Below are positions 55,464 through 64,000 of a DNA stretch of 64,000 bases, piece after piece; the first letter of the stretch is position 1, and each line of letters begins with the position of its first letter. This DNA comes from Coriobacteriia bacterium (lineage in GTDB: Bacteria; Actinomycetota; Coriobacteriia; Coriobacteriales; UBA8131), in NCBI GenBank assembly GCA_009783085.1, contig WRHU01000007.1, forward strand, positions 38,877 to 102,876, written 5' to 3'. Under the pieces are notes generated by a model that had not been told where the DNA came from, did not search any database, and saw nothing but the letters and a program-made list of their open reading frames with translations. Made by a program: the position numbers and the translations under genes.

Positions 55464-58400
55464 TTGGCAAAGGATACCAGTAGTACTTTAACAAACCTGT
55501 ACCGAGAGCGCAAGAGTTTCGCTAAAATCCCAGAGGTCATGGACGTCCCTAATTTAATATCTATTCAAACGGACTCGTTCGATTGGTTCAAGACCGAGGG
55601 TCTAGCAGAAGCGTTTGCAGACATCTCTCCTATTGAGAACTCTTCAAAAAATCTTTTGGTTGAGTTTGGTGCTCACGAGTTTGGTGACCCCAAGTTCACC
55701 GAGGAAGAATGTAAAAACAAAGACGTATCGTATCAGGCACCGTTGTTCGTAGAAATCCGCTTTGTCAATAAAGACACCGGCGAGATAAAAGAGCAAGAGG
55801 TGTTCATGGGCGATTTTCCGCTTATGACAAGCCGTGGTACGTTCATCATTAACGGCACCGAGCGTGTAGTTGTTTCTCAGCTGGTGCGCTCGCCTGGCGT
55901 GTATTTTGGTTCTGAGCAAGACAAAACGAGCGACAAGGTTTTGTTCAACGCAAAGGTCATTCCTTCACGTGGCGCATGGCTTGAGTTTGAAACCGACCGT
56001 CGTGACATCTTGAGCTTGCGTGTTGACCGTAAGCGTAAGCAACCGGCAACGCTTTTGCTCAAAGCCTTTGACATTGCAAAAACGCGTGAGGAAATCATCG
56101 AGTTGCTCGGCGACACCGATCTGGTAAACCGCACGCTTGATAGAGATATTACCGTCACCCGTGAGGAAGCTCTTATTGAGCTGTACAAGCGCCTGCGTCC
56201 CGGCGAACCGCCAACAGTGGACAGCGCACGCACCTTACTCGATGGCTTGTTCTTTAACCCACAACGCTACGACCTCGCCCGCGTTGGTCGTCATAAAATT
56301 AACAAGAAGCTTGGACTTGACGAGCCCGAGGACATCTCGACGCTCACCTCAACTGATATTATCGAAACCATGCGCTACATCGTATCGCTTCACAATGGCG
56401 ACGAGAACAAGCAAACCGATGATATTGACCATTTTGGCAACCGCCGTATCCGTACGGTGGGCGAGCTTATCCAAAATCAGTTCCGCATTGGTCTTTCTCG
56501 TATGGAGCGTGTGGTGCGTGAGCGCATGTCTACCCAAGAGCTTGAGGAAATTACTCCGCAAACCCTTATAAATATCCGTCCTATTGTGGCGGCTATCAAA
56601 GAATTCTTTGGTTCATCGCAGCTTTCGCAGTTTATGGATCAAACCAACCCAGCTACGGGCATTACCCACAAGCGTCGTCTTTCGGCACTTGGTCCAGGTG
56701 GTCTGTCAAGGGAGCGTGCTGGTTTTGAGGTGCGTGATGTTCACACCTCGCACTACGGCCGCATGTGTCCTATTGAAACGCCTGAAGGCCCCAACATTGG
56801 TCTTATTGGTACGCTGGCAACCTATGCTCGCGTCAACCGTTTTGGCTTTATCGAAGCACCGTATCGCCGTGTGCAAAACGGCAAGGTCACCGATGAAATC
56901 GACTATCTTACTGCCGATGAGGAAGAAAACTACATCATCGCTCAGGCAAACGAGCTTTTTGACCAGCAATCTCGTGTGTTTGGTCAAGTAAATGAGAAAG
57001 GCAAGTTTACACCTGCCAAGCGCGTCTTGTGTCGTGTGCGTGGTGTTGATGGCACCTTTGGTGAGCCCGAGGAAGTTGACCCCAAGCGAGTAAATTACAT
57101 GGACATTTCGCCACGCCAGATGGTTTCTGTGGCAACGGCGCTTATTCCGTTCCTTGAGCATGACGACGCAAACCGTGCGCTCATGGGTTCAAACATGCAG
57201 CGCCAAGCGGTGCCTTTGCTGCGTCCGCAGGCACCACTGGTGGGCACGGGCATGGAGCATCGCTGCGCCATTGACTCAGGCGAGATTATCCTTGCCAAGC
57301 GACCGGGTGTGGTTGAGTATGTTCAAACGGACAGAATTGTTGTGCGCACCAAAAAAGGTGAGCTTGATGAATACGTACTTCCTAAGTTCCAGCGTTCTAA
57401 TCAAAGTGGCTGCTTGAACCATAAGCCGCTCGTGCGTGTGGGCAAGGAAGTTTTTGAGGGCGACGTGCTCGCCGATGGCCCTGCTACCAGTCTTGGCGAG
57501 CTTTCGCTCGGACAAAACCTGCTGGTTGCCTACATGCCGTGGGAAGGTTTTAACTACGAGGATGCCATCATCTTATCTGAGCGTGTGGTAACCGATGATC
57601 TGCTCACAAGCATTCACGTAAGCGAGTACGAAATTGACGCACGTGATACCAAGCTGGGGCCTGAGGAAATCACCCGTGAAATTCCTAATCTTTCTGAGGA
57701 TATGACGGCAAATCTCGATGAGGACGGTATTATCTGCATTGGTGCAGAGGTTGTTCCGGGAGATGTGTTGGTAGGAAAGGTTACTCCTAAGGGCGAAACA
57801 GACTTGACGGCCGAGGAGCGTTTGCTTCGCGCTATCTTTAATGAAAAAGCACGTGAGGTGCGCGATACCTCGCTTAAAGTACCGCACGGTTCTGGCGGTC
57901 GCATCATTGGTATTTCACGTTTCTCACGCCTTGACGGCGATGAGCTTGCGCCAGGCGTTAATGAGCTCGTACGTGTCTATGTGGCACAAAAACGCAAAAT
58001 CCAACAGGGCGACAAACTTGCTGGTCGCCACGGCAACAAGGGTGTTATTTCACGCATTTTGCCTGTTGAGGATATGCCGTATCTTGCCGATGGTACCCCT
58101 GTTGACATTATTCTTAATCCGCTCGGCGTTCCTTCTCGTATGAACGTTGGCCAGCTGCTCGAAACCCACCTTGGTTGGGCGGCCCACTATGGCTGGAGCG
58201 ATGACGAGAAGCAGACAAACTCTGTTGACGGCCCCGTGTATTTGGCTACTCCGGTGTTTGACGGTGCAAGCGAAGTTGAGATTTCGAGCGCTATTGGCAA
58301 GGCAAACAGAAACCTGGTTATGCGCACTCACGAGCAGCTTGGTGAGCTTGCCCGCAATGAGTTTATTCCGCAGCTTTCTTCTACGGGTAAGGCTGAGCTT

Positions 58401-59162
58401 TTTGATGGTCGTACTGGTGAGAAGTTCCGCGAGCCTGTTACGGTTGGGCAAAACTACATACTCAAGCTTTCGCACTTGGTTGACGATAAGATCCATGCAC
58501 GCTCAACGGGCCCGTACTCGCTTATTACTCAGCAACCGCTTGGTGGTAAGGCGCAGTTTGGTGGCCAGCGTTTTGGCGAGATGGAAGTGTGGGCGTTGTA
58601 TGCCTACGGTGCGTCAAACGTGCTGCAAGAGATTCTCACCATTAAATCTGATGATACTTCAGGTCGTGTAAAGTCCTACGAGCATATTGTTAAGGGAGAA
58701 AACATTCCTGCCGCTGAGATTCCTGAGTCCTTTAAGGTGCTGGTCAAAGAGATGAAGTCGCTTTGTCTTGATGTTGACCTCATTGGCGAGGTTCGCGAGG
58801 AACGCCTCGAGGACATGGATGTAGACGACGCCCCCTCCTTAAGTTCAGTGCTTATGGATATGGACGATTTGTCTGAGGACAGCGACGTTGACACGCTCGA
58901 TTTGATTGCAAGCGGCCTTTCCGAAATGGGACTTGAAACAGACGATTTGCCTGACTTGCTCGCAGCTGCGCCTGAGAACAAAAGCAAGGCTGCCTCTGAG
59001 ACTGCGGCAAGCGACGAGCTCGGCGCGCTTGACGAGCTTTTAGATTCTACAAATGACAACAACGCAGACGGCGACGTTATTGACGCTGCTGGCGATGCCG
59101 CTGGTGACGCTGCTGGCGACGCAGACGACACCGCATCAGACACGGCAAAGAACGAGGAGTAA
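55464..59162 (+). CDS. rpoB: RNA polymerase beta subunit
   Basis: Core catalytic subunit. TTG start with AAGGAGG upstream; 1232 residues. Rifampicin-region sequence [22 protein letters not shown] is cleanly seen in two overlapping parts ([24 protein letters not shown]), without obvious resistance changes. [18 protein letters not shown] and the C-terminal [20 protein letters not shown] are intact. Past the usual end (near residue 1110) runs an approximately 110-residue acidic, Ala/Asp/Ser-rich extension. rpoC begins 3 bases after its stop. Confidence 0.97.
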   Translation: MAKDTSSTLTNLYRERKSFAKIPEVMDVPNLISIQTDSFDWFKTEGLAEAFADISPIENSSKNLLVEFGAHEFGDPKFTEEECKNKDVSYQAPLFVEIRFVNKDTGEIKEQEVFMGDFPLMTSRGTFIINGTERVVVSQLVRSPGVYFGSEQDKTSDKVLFNAKVIPSRGAWLEFETDRRDILSLRVDRKRKQPATLLLKAFDIAKTREEIIELLGDTDLVNRTLDRDITVTREEALIELYKRLRPGEPPTVDSARTLLDGLFFNPQRYDLARVGRHKINKKLGLDEPEDISTLTSTDIIETMRYIVSLHNGDENKQTDDIDHFGNRRIRTVGELIQNQFRIGLSRMERVVRERMSTQELEEITPQTLINIRPIVAAIKEFFGSSQLSQFMDQTNPATGITHKRRLSALGPGGLSRERAGFEVRDVHTSHYGRMCPIETPEGPNIGLIGTLATYARVNRFGFIEAPYRRVQNGKVTDEIDYLTADEEENYIIAQANELFDQQSRVFGQVNEKGKFTPAKRVLCRVRGVDGTFGEPEEVDPKRVNYMDISPRQMVSVATALIPFLEHDDANRALMGSNMQRQAVPLLRPQAPLVGTGMEHRCAIDSGEIILAKRPGVVEYVQTDRIVVRTKKGELDEYVLPKFQRSNQSGCLNHKPLVRVGKEVFEGDVLADGPATSLGELSLGQNLLVAYMPWEGFNYEDAIILSERVVTDDLLTSIHVSEYEIDARDTKLGPEEITREIPNLSEDMTANLDEDGIICIGAEVVPGDVLVGKVTPKGETDLTAEERLLRAIFNEKAREVRDTSLKVPHGSGGRIIGISRFSRLDGDELAPGVNELVRVYVAQKRKIQQGDKLAGRHGNKGVISRILPVEDMPYLADGTPVDIILNPLGVPSRMNVGQLLETHLGWAAHYGWSDDEKQTNSVDGPVYLATPVFDGASEVEISSAIGKANRNLVMRTHEQLGELARNEFIPQLSSTGKAELFDGRTGEKFREPVTVGQNYILKLSHLVDDKIHARSTGPYSLITQQPLGGKAQFGGQRFGEMEVWALYAYGASNVLQEILTIKSDDTSGRVKSYEHIVKGENIPAAEIPESFKVLVKEMKSLCLDVDLIGEVREERLEDMDVDDAPSLSSVLMDMDDLSEDSDVDTLDLIASGLSEMGLETDDLPDLLAAAPENKSKAASETAASDELGALDELLDSTNDNNADGDVIDAAGDAAGDAAGDADDTASDTAKNEE

Positions 59163-59165
59163 GAG

Positions 59166-62100
59166 ATGACAGAATTCGACGTAAATAATTTTGACCGGCT
59201 CAAGATAGGGCTGGCAAGCGCCGAGCGCATCCGCTCCTGGTCGCGTGGTGAAGTCAAAAAACCAGAAACTATCAACTATCGTACGCTCAAGCCTGAGAAG
59301 GATGGCTTGTTCTGCGAGAAAATCTTTGGTCCTACGAGGGACTGGGAATGTAACTGCGGTAAGTATAAGCGCATTCGCTTTAAGGGTATTGTGTGCGAGC
59401 GCTGCGGTGTTGAGGTTACCCGTGCACGGGTGCGCCGCGATCGCATGGGTCACATTGAGCTTGCTGCTCCCGTGAGCCACATTTGGTATTTTAAGGGCTC
59501 ACCTTCGCGCCTTGGTTACCTGCTTGATATTTCACCTAAGGAGCTTGAAAAAGTTCTCTACTTTGCAAGTTCTATCGTTACGTGGGTTGACGTTGAGGCA
59601 CGTGAGGCAGATGCTGTTGATTTGCGTGACGAGCTCGCCGCCGACCTTGAGGAACTTGATGCCGAGCTCGAGCGTGCCATTGAGGGCACCAAGCGTCTTT
59701 CAACCGAGCATGTTTCGGCAGAAGACGAGGACGATATCGACGAGGACGAGCGCCTAACTCCTGAGGAAGTTATTGAAGAGATTGCTGATTTGCGTGATGA
59801 GTTTGAGGAGCGCAAGGAGCTTCGTGCCGAGGCCTTTGAGGCGTTTATGAAAATAAGTGCCAAGCAACTTATTAGCGATGAGTCTTTGTATCGTGAGTTG
59901 CGCCTCAACTATAGCCAGTATTTCCGTGGCGGTATGGGTGCTGAGTCGGTACGTGATTTGCTGGGCTCTATCAATCTTGACGATACTGCAGCTGAGCTGC
60001 GCACGGTTATTGACGAGAGTAAAGGTCAGCGCCGTGCTAAGGCTATCAAACGCCTTAAAGTGGTTGATGCCTTTATCAACAGCGAGAACAAACCAACGGA
60101 CATGATTCTTGACGTTATTCCAGTTATTCCGCCTGACTTGCGCCCGATGGTGCAGCTTGACGGTGGTCGCTTTGCAACCAGCGATTTGAACGACTTGTAT
60201 CGTCGTGTCATAAACCGCAACAATCGTCTTAAGCGTCTGCTTGAGCTTGGCGCTCCAGAAATTATTGTTAATAACGAGAAGCGCATGCTGCAAGAAGCAG
60301 TGGATTCACTCTTTGATAATGGGCGTCGTGGACGTCCTGTTACGGGGCCGGGCAACCGCCCCTTGAAGTCCATCAGTGACATGCTTAAGGGCAAGCAGGG
60401 GCGCTTCCGCCAAAACCTGCTGGGCAAGCGTGTTGATTACTCTGGTCGTTCGGTTATTGTTGTTGGCCCGCAGCTTCAAATACATCAGTGTGGGTTGCCC
60501 AAACAAATGGCTCTGGAACTCTTTAAGCCCTTTGTGGTCAAGCGTTTGGTGGAGCTTGAGGTTTCAAATAACGTCAAGGCTGCCAAGCGTATTGTTGACC
60601 GTGCAAAATCAGAGCGGGTTTGGGACGTACTTGAAGAAGTCATTGCTGAGCATCCCGTTTTGCTCAACCGCGCACCAACCTTGCACCGTTTGGGCATTCA
60701 GGCCTTTGAACCAGTATTGGTTGAAGGTAAGGCTATTCGTTTGCATCCGTTGGTATGTACGGCATTTAACGCCGACTTTGACGGCGATCAGATGGCAGTT
60801 CATGTGCCGCTTTCAAGCGATGCTCAGGCAGAAGCACGTGTGTTGATGCTTTCTGCAAACAACATTAAATCACCTGCCCATGGCCGTCCTTTGGCAGTGC
60901 CCACACAGGATATGATTATCGGTTTGTATTATCTTACGGCTGCTCGCGATGGCTTCCCCGGCGAGGGTCGAGCCTTTATGAGCTTTGATGATGCTCTTAA
61001 TGCCTATGATGCCGCTCGTGACGCCTTGCTCCAGCCCGATGTTGACCTTCAGGCTAAAATCTCGGTGCGCCTTACCGAGGATTGCGTGGTTGAGGTACGT
61101 CACGGTGAGTTTGAGCAGCATAAGGCGGGGGAGCGCATCGAAACAACGGTTGGTCGCATCACCTTTAATAACGTGCTGCCAGAAGGACACCCCTTCATCA
61201 ACTTTGAGATGAACAAGTCCTCTATTGCACGCTTGGTTGAGGAGTGTACCAATCAGTACCCTGTTTCGCAGATGGCGCAGATACTCGATGGTCTTAAGGC
61301 TATTGGGTTCCACTATGCTACGCGTGCAGGTGTTACGGTTTCGGTCTATGACGCAACCGTGCCTCCAGAAAAAGAGGAGATTCTTGCTGCTGCCGACGCA
61401 AAGGTCGCATCCATTGACGAGCAATATGAGATGGGTCTTATGAGCGACGATGAGCGCCACCGTGAGGTTGTTGACGTGTGGTCTGATGCCAACGAGGAAG
61501 TTGGCGAGGCAATGGCAGAAAACTTTGACAAGTTTAACCCCATCTACATGATGGCATTCTCCGGTGCCCGTGGTAACATCAAGCAGATTCGTCAGCTTGC
61601 CGGCATGCGTGGTCTTATGTCAGATCCAAAAGGTGAGATTATTGACCGCCCCATTAAGGCAAACTTCCGCGAGGGCTTATCGGTTCTCGAATACTTTATT
61701 TCTACGCACGGTGCCCGTAAGGGTTTGGCTGATACCGCCTTGCGTACGGCTGACTCTGGTTATCTAACGCGCCGCTTGGTTGACGTTGCACAAGACGTTA
61801 TTGTGCGTGAGGTTGACTGCGGCAGCGACGATGGCATTACTTATGCGCTGCTTAAGTCGGTTGAAAAAGGCGAGGTTGACCACAACCTTATTGGTCGTTG
61901 CGTGCTTGAGCCTGCCGTTGACCCTTCGTCGGGCGAGATTTTGCTCGATGTTGACGAATACATCTCCTCAACAGAAGACATTCAAAAACTGATTGACGCT
62001 GGTCTTACCCACGTCAAGGTGCGCACCATTATGACCTGCCACGCTCACCGAGGCGTGTGCCAGAAGTGCTACGGTTGGGATTTGGCGACTTCTCGTCCGG

Positions 62101-63662
62101 TTAATATCGGTACGGCTGTTGGCATTATCGCAGCTCAGTCTATTGGTGAGCCGGGAACGCAGCTTACCATGCGTACCTTCCATACCGGTGGTGTTGCTGG
62201 TGAGGATATTACCCACGGTCTTCCGCGTGTTACCGAGCTTTTTGAGGCCCGCAGACCAAAGGGCCAGGCGGTGCTTGCCGAGATTGGCGGTACGCTGCAG
62301 ATTTCTGGCGATAAGAACTTCCGCCTCATTACTATTCACGACCAAGAAGGTAACGTGCGTGAGTATCAAACATCAACGCGTGCCCAGTTTATGCCGGGCA
62401 TTGCTGATGGCATAGAAGTTGAGGTGGGCACGCAGCTCACCAAGGGTTCTATCAACCCTCACGATCTTTTGCGCCTTACGGATTCAAACACCACGCTGCG
62501 CTATATTGTTTCGCAGGTTCAAGATGTGTACGTAAGTCAGGGTGTTGATATTAACGATAAGCACATTGAGGTTATTGCACGTCAAATGCTGCGCAAAATT
62601 GCCGTGCTTGACTCGGGTGATTCTGATTATTTGCCCGGCAGACAGGTTGATATTCACGAGTTTGCCCGCAATTCAGAAAGCATTGCGCTTGAGGGTGGTG
62701 CGGTACCGGTTGGTCAGCCCCTGCTTTTGGGTATTACCAAGGCATCGCTTGCTACCGACTCCTTCTTGTCTGCGGCTTCGTTCCAAGAAACCACCAAAGT
62801 GCTTACCGACGCCGCCATTGAAGGCAAATCCGATGATTTGTTGGGCTTGAAAGAAAACGTCATTATTGGTAAGCCCATTCCGGCTGGTACGGGTCTGAGA
62901 AACTATCGCAACGTAGGGCTGACCTATCAAGGTGAGCCGCTTGAGCCTCGCAAGGGCAAAAACGATGCTCTGCCTGAGTGGGCACCTGCTGAGTTGCGTG
63001 AACTTGAGAGCTTGTTGCCGCAGCCGCAGGATTGGCCCTTTATCTCTGAGGATTATCAGAATGTGCCAATTGAACTAGCAAATTACTTTAGTTCGCTTGG
63101 ATTCAGCGGCAAAATACCGCCGATTACCCTTGAGGACGCCAAGCTTTATATCTTTGACGATTTGGGTGTTTCCCAGCGTTGGGCCAACAAGTTTAGCGAA
63201 GCGGGCATTGAGATGGTAGGCGACCTGCTCGGCAAAACTGAGGAGGAGCTGCTGCGCATCGAGGGCATTGGTGTTAAAGCGATTGAGGAGCTGCGTGCTG
63301 GTCTTGAGGAGCGCGAGCTGCTCTTTATTCTCGATGCTCCTGAGGAGGACGAGGACGAAGCTGACGTTTCGCAGCTGCTTGACATGGTGTTTTCTCCGGA
63401 GGATTCCGACTTGTTTATTGGCGATGTGCCCTTAAGCTACAGTGCTGATCCTAATGAGGAGGAGGGCCGCTTGATGATTCATGCCAATGTCAATGACCCT
63501 GCCGAGCTCGATGAGCTGTTGGGAAGCATGGAGGCTCTGGGCTTTAGCGAGGTTGACATTGCAGAGGACGCTTCAGCGGTTGAGGACGAAACTGGAGCTG
63601 GCGAGGCTGCTGATGGACTTGCCGGTGGGTCTGTCGATGGGTCTGCCGAGGAGCAAGAATAG
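59166..63662 (+). CDS. rpoC: RNA polymerase beta' subunit with alpha-CTD-like C-terminal domain
   Basis: 1498 residues. Zinc site ([17 protein letters not shown]) at the N-terminus, active-site NADFDGDQM, bridge/trigger helix segments and the terminal [16 protein letters not shown] are normal. After the usual end, residues about 1322-1385 form a helix-hairpin-helix domain matching the alpha subunit C-terminal domain: [36 protein letters not shown]. Aligned without gaps to E. coli alpha, Arg1338, Asn1341, Gly1369, Lys1371 and Glu1375 equal R265, N268, G296, K298 and E302. A long acidic tail follows to the end. Confidence 0.96.
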   Translation: MTEFDVNNFDRLKIGLASAERIRSWSRGEVKKPETINYRTLKPEKDGLFCEKIFGPTRDWECNCGKYKRIRFKGIVCERCGVEVTRARVRRDRMGHIELAAPVSHIWYFKGSPSRLGYLLDISPKELEKVLYFASSIVTWVDVEAREADAVDLRDELAADLEELDAELERAIEGTKRLSTEHVSAEDEDDIDEDERLTPEEVIEEIADLRDEFEERKELRAEAFEAFMKISAKQLISDESLYRELRLNYSQYFRGGMGAESVRDLLGSINLDDTAAELRTVIDESKGQRRAKAIKRLKVVDAFINSENKPTDMILDVIPVIPPDLRPMVQLDGGRFATSDLNDLYRRVINRNNRLKRLLELGAPEIIVNNEKRMLQEAVDSLFDNGRRGRPVTGPGNRPLKSISDMLKGKQGRFRQNLLGKRVDYSGRSVIVVGPQLQIHQCGLPKQMALELFKPFVVKRLVELEVSNNVKAAKRIVDRAKSERVWDVLEEVIAEHPVLLNRAPTLHRLGIQAFEPVLVEGKAIRLHPLVCTAFNADFDGDQMAVHVPLSSDAQAEARVLMLSANNIKSPAHGRPLAVPTQDMIIGLYYLTAARDGFPGEGRAFMSFDDALNAYDAARDALLQPDVDLQAKISVRLTEDCVVEVRHGEFEQHKAGERIETTVGRITFNNVLPEGHPFINFEMNKSSIARLVEECTNQYPVSQMAQILDGLKAIGFHYATRAGVTVSVYDATVPPEKEEILAAADAKVASIDEQYEMGLMSDDERHREVVDVWSDANEEVGEAMAENFDKFNPIYMMAFSGARGNIKQIRQLAGMRGLMSDPKGEIIDRPIKANFREGLSVLEYFISTHGARKGLADTALRTADSGYLTRRLVDVAQDVIVREVDCGSDDGITYALLKSVEKGEVDHNLIGRCVLEPAVDPSSGEILLDVDEYISSTEDIQKLIDAGLTHVKVRTIMTCHAHRGVCQKCYGWDLATSRPVNIGTAVGIIAAQSIGEPGTQLTMRTFHTGGVAGEDITHGLPRVTELFEARRPKGQAVLAEIGGTLQISGDKNFRLITIHDQEGNVREYQTSTRAQFMPGIADGIEVEVGTQLTKGSINPHDLLRLTDSNTTLRYIVSQVQDVYVSQGVDINDKHIEVIARQMLRKIAVLDSGDSDYLPGRQVDIHEFARNSESIALEGGAVPVGQPLLLGITKASLATDSFLSAASFQETTKVLTDAAIEGKSDDLLGLKENVIIGKPIPAGTGLRNYRNVGLTYQGEPLEPRKGKNDALPEWAPAELRELESLLPQPQDWPFISEDYQNVPIELANYFSSLGFSGKIPPITLEDAKLYIFDDLGVSQRWANKFSEAGIEMVGDLLGKTEEELLRIEGIGVKAIEELRAGLEERELLFILDAPEEDEDEADVSQLLDMVFSPEDSDLFIGDVPLSYSADPNEEEGRLMIHANVNDPAELDELLGSMEALGFSEVDIAEDASAVEDETGAGEAADGLAGGSVDGSAEEQE

Positions 63663-63806
63663 TTTTAGTTCTTGAAAAATAGTTTTGGCTCTTGAAACTG
63701 AGCCTGAGACAATGGGTCTTGAGTAATGGGTCTTTGGCAACGAGTTTCAGGCAACGGGCCTCAGGCAATGGCCTCAGACAACGGGCCTCAGACAACGAGT
63801 TTGGTT
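63658..63806. repeat. Tandem repeats over the rpoC stop codon
   Basis: AATAGTTTTAGTTCTTGAAA (63658-63677), containing the TAG stop, is repeated at 63678-63697 with two changes. Then about seven degenerate 13-15 base units follow, resembling GACAACGGGCCTCA. Confidence 0.85.
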
Positions 63807-63820
63807 GCTAAGTTTTGATT

Positions 63821-63853
63821 CAGTACGCCGGCTGCTTCGCAGCCGGCGTACTG
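63821..63853 (+). terminator. Terminator-like hairpin after rpoC
   Basis: Perfect 15-base-pair stem (CAGTACGCCGGCTGC and its complement) with TTC loop, but only a weak T run (TTATGTAAG) after it. Confidence 0.75.
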
Positions 63854-63894
63854 TTATGTAAGTAACTATGCCGTAAGGTGCTGTTTTGAAGCTA

Positions 63895-63923
63895 TTGAAA
63901 AATGCAGCTAAAGAGCGTATTAT
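63895..63923 (+). promoter_or_regulatory. Promoter of the last gene
   Basis: TTGAAA (63895-63900), 17-base spacer, TATTAT (63918-63923). Confidence 0.6.
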
Positions 63924-63981
63924 ATGCAACGAAGCAAACGTGGTGGATACGCATTTGCCACAGTGCCAGAAAGGAAAACTC

Positions 63982-64000
63982 ATGAACACCAAATCTTTGC
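63982..64000 (+). CDS. Start of an unidentified gene (3' partial)
   Basis: ATG preceded by AAAGGAAAACTC and a good promoter; only MNTKSL is readable before the window ends. Too short to identify. Confidence 0.5.

Overview
The window looks like a chromosomal segment of a Coriobacteriia-type actinobacterium (Eggerthellales-like; genus not determinable by eye). The reasons are actinobacterial-style Rho, LexA and RNA polymerase, Gram-positive type SOS boxes, a one-chain glycyl-tRNA synthetase, PPDK with its regulator, a pyrophosphate-driven ion pump and an Ech-type hydrogenase. Gene density is high, most genes are on the + strand, and there is no rRNA, tRNA or CRISPR array.

Layout. 1-6100: mazG (5' cut by the window edge), eno, a long-chain polyprenyl synthase, an EamA transporter on the opposite strand, hflX and lexA. 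6100-6430: a divergent promoter region with three SOS-box-like sites and an unannotated 49-residue membrane microprotein. 6436-12200: OPT transporter, purine nucleoside phosphorylase with an odd insert, Fic protein, def and fmt. 12430-15537: a large hybrid histidine kinase, followed by a REP-like inverted repeat and about 700 bases without a convincing gene. 16291-21925: hppA, dnaG and rpoD. 22100-23556: a small AT-richer islet with two unknown secreted or membrane proteins. 23774-29184: rpsP-khpA-rimM-trmD-glyQS. 29276-33293: PPDK regulator, ppdK and a strong terminator. 33303-36446: secreted polysaccharide deacetylase, GNAT and a tail-anchored hypothetical. 36556-41160: a lactococcin 972-type bacteriocin locus (XRE regulator, bacteriocin, 7-TM membrane protein, ABC ATPase, frameshifted permease). 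41246-44460: a candidate structured small RNA, then uvrA. 44645-50423: a complete six-gene Ech hydrogenase operon. 50799-53161: transaldolase and rho. 53197-55204: UbiA prenyltransferase with a radical SAM protein. 55464-63662: rpoB and rpoC. A new gene starts at 63982.

How it fits together. Central carbon and energy genes (eno, ppdK with its regulator, transaldolase, pyrophosphatase pump, Ech hydrogenase) suggest an anaerobe that saves energy through PPi and ferredoxin/H2 coupling. The UbiA and polyprenyl synthase genes suggest an isoprenoid quinone or a related prenylated product.

Most interesting points. (1) The C-terminus of RpoC carries a domain that aligns without gaps to the alpha-subunit C-terminal domain and keeps most of its DNA-contact residues. 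(2) A 49-residue single-TM protein lies under SOS-box control opposite lexA. (3) There is a compact RNA gene candidate before uvrA. (4) Short tandem arrays or duplicated gene ends repeatedly start at or just after stop codons, and low-complexity tails or inserts recur in otherwise conserved proteins.
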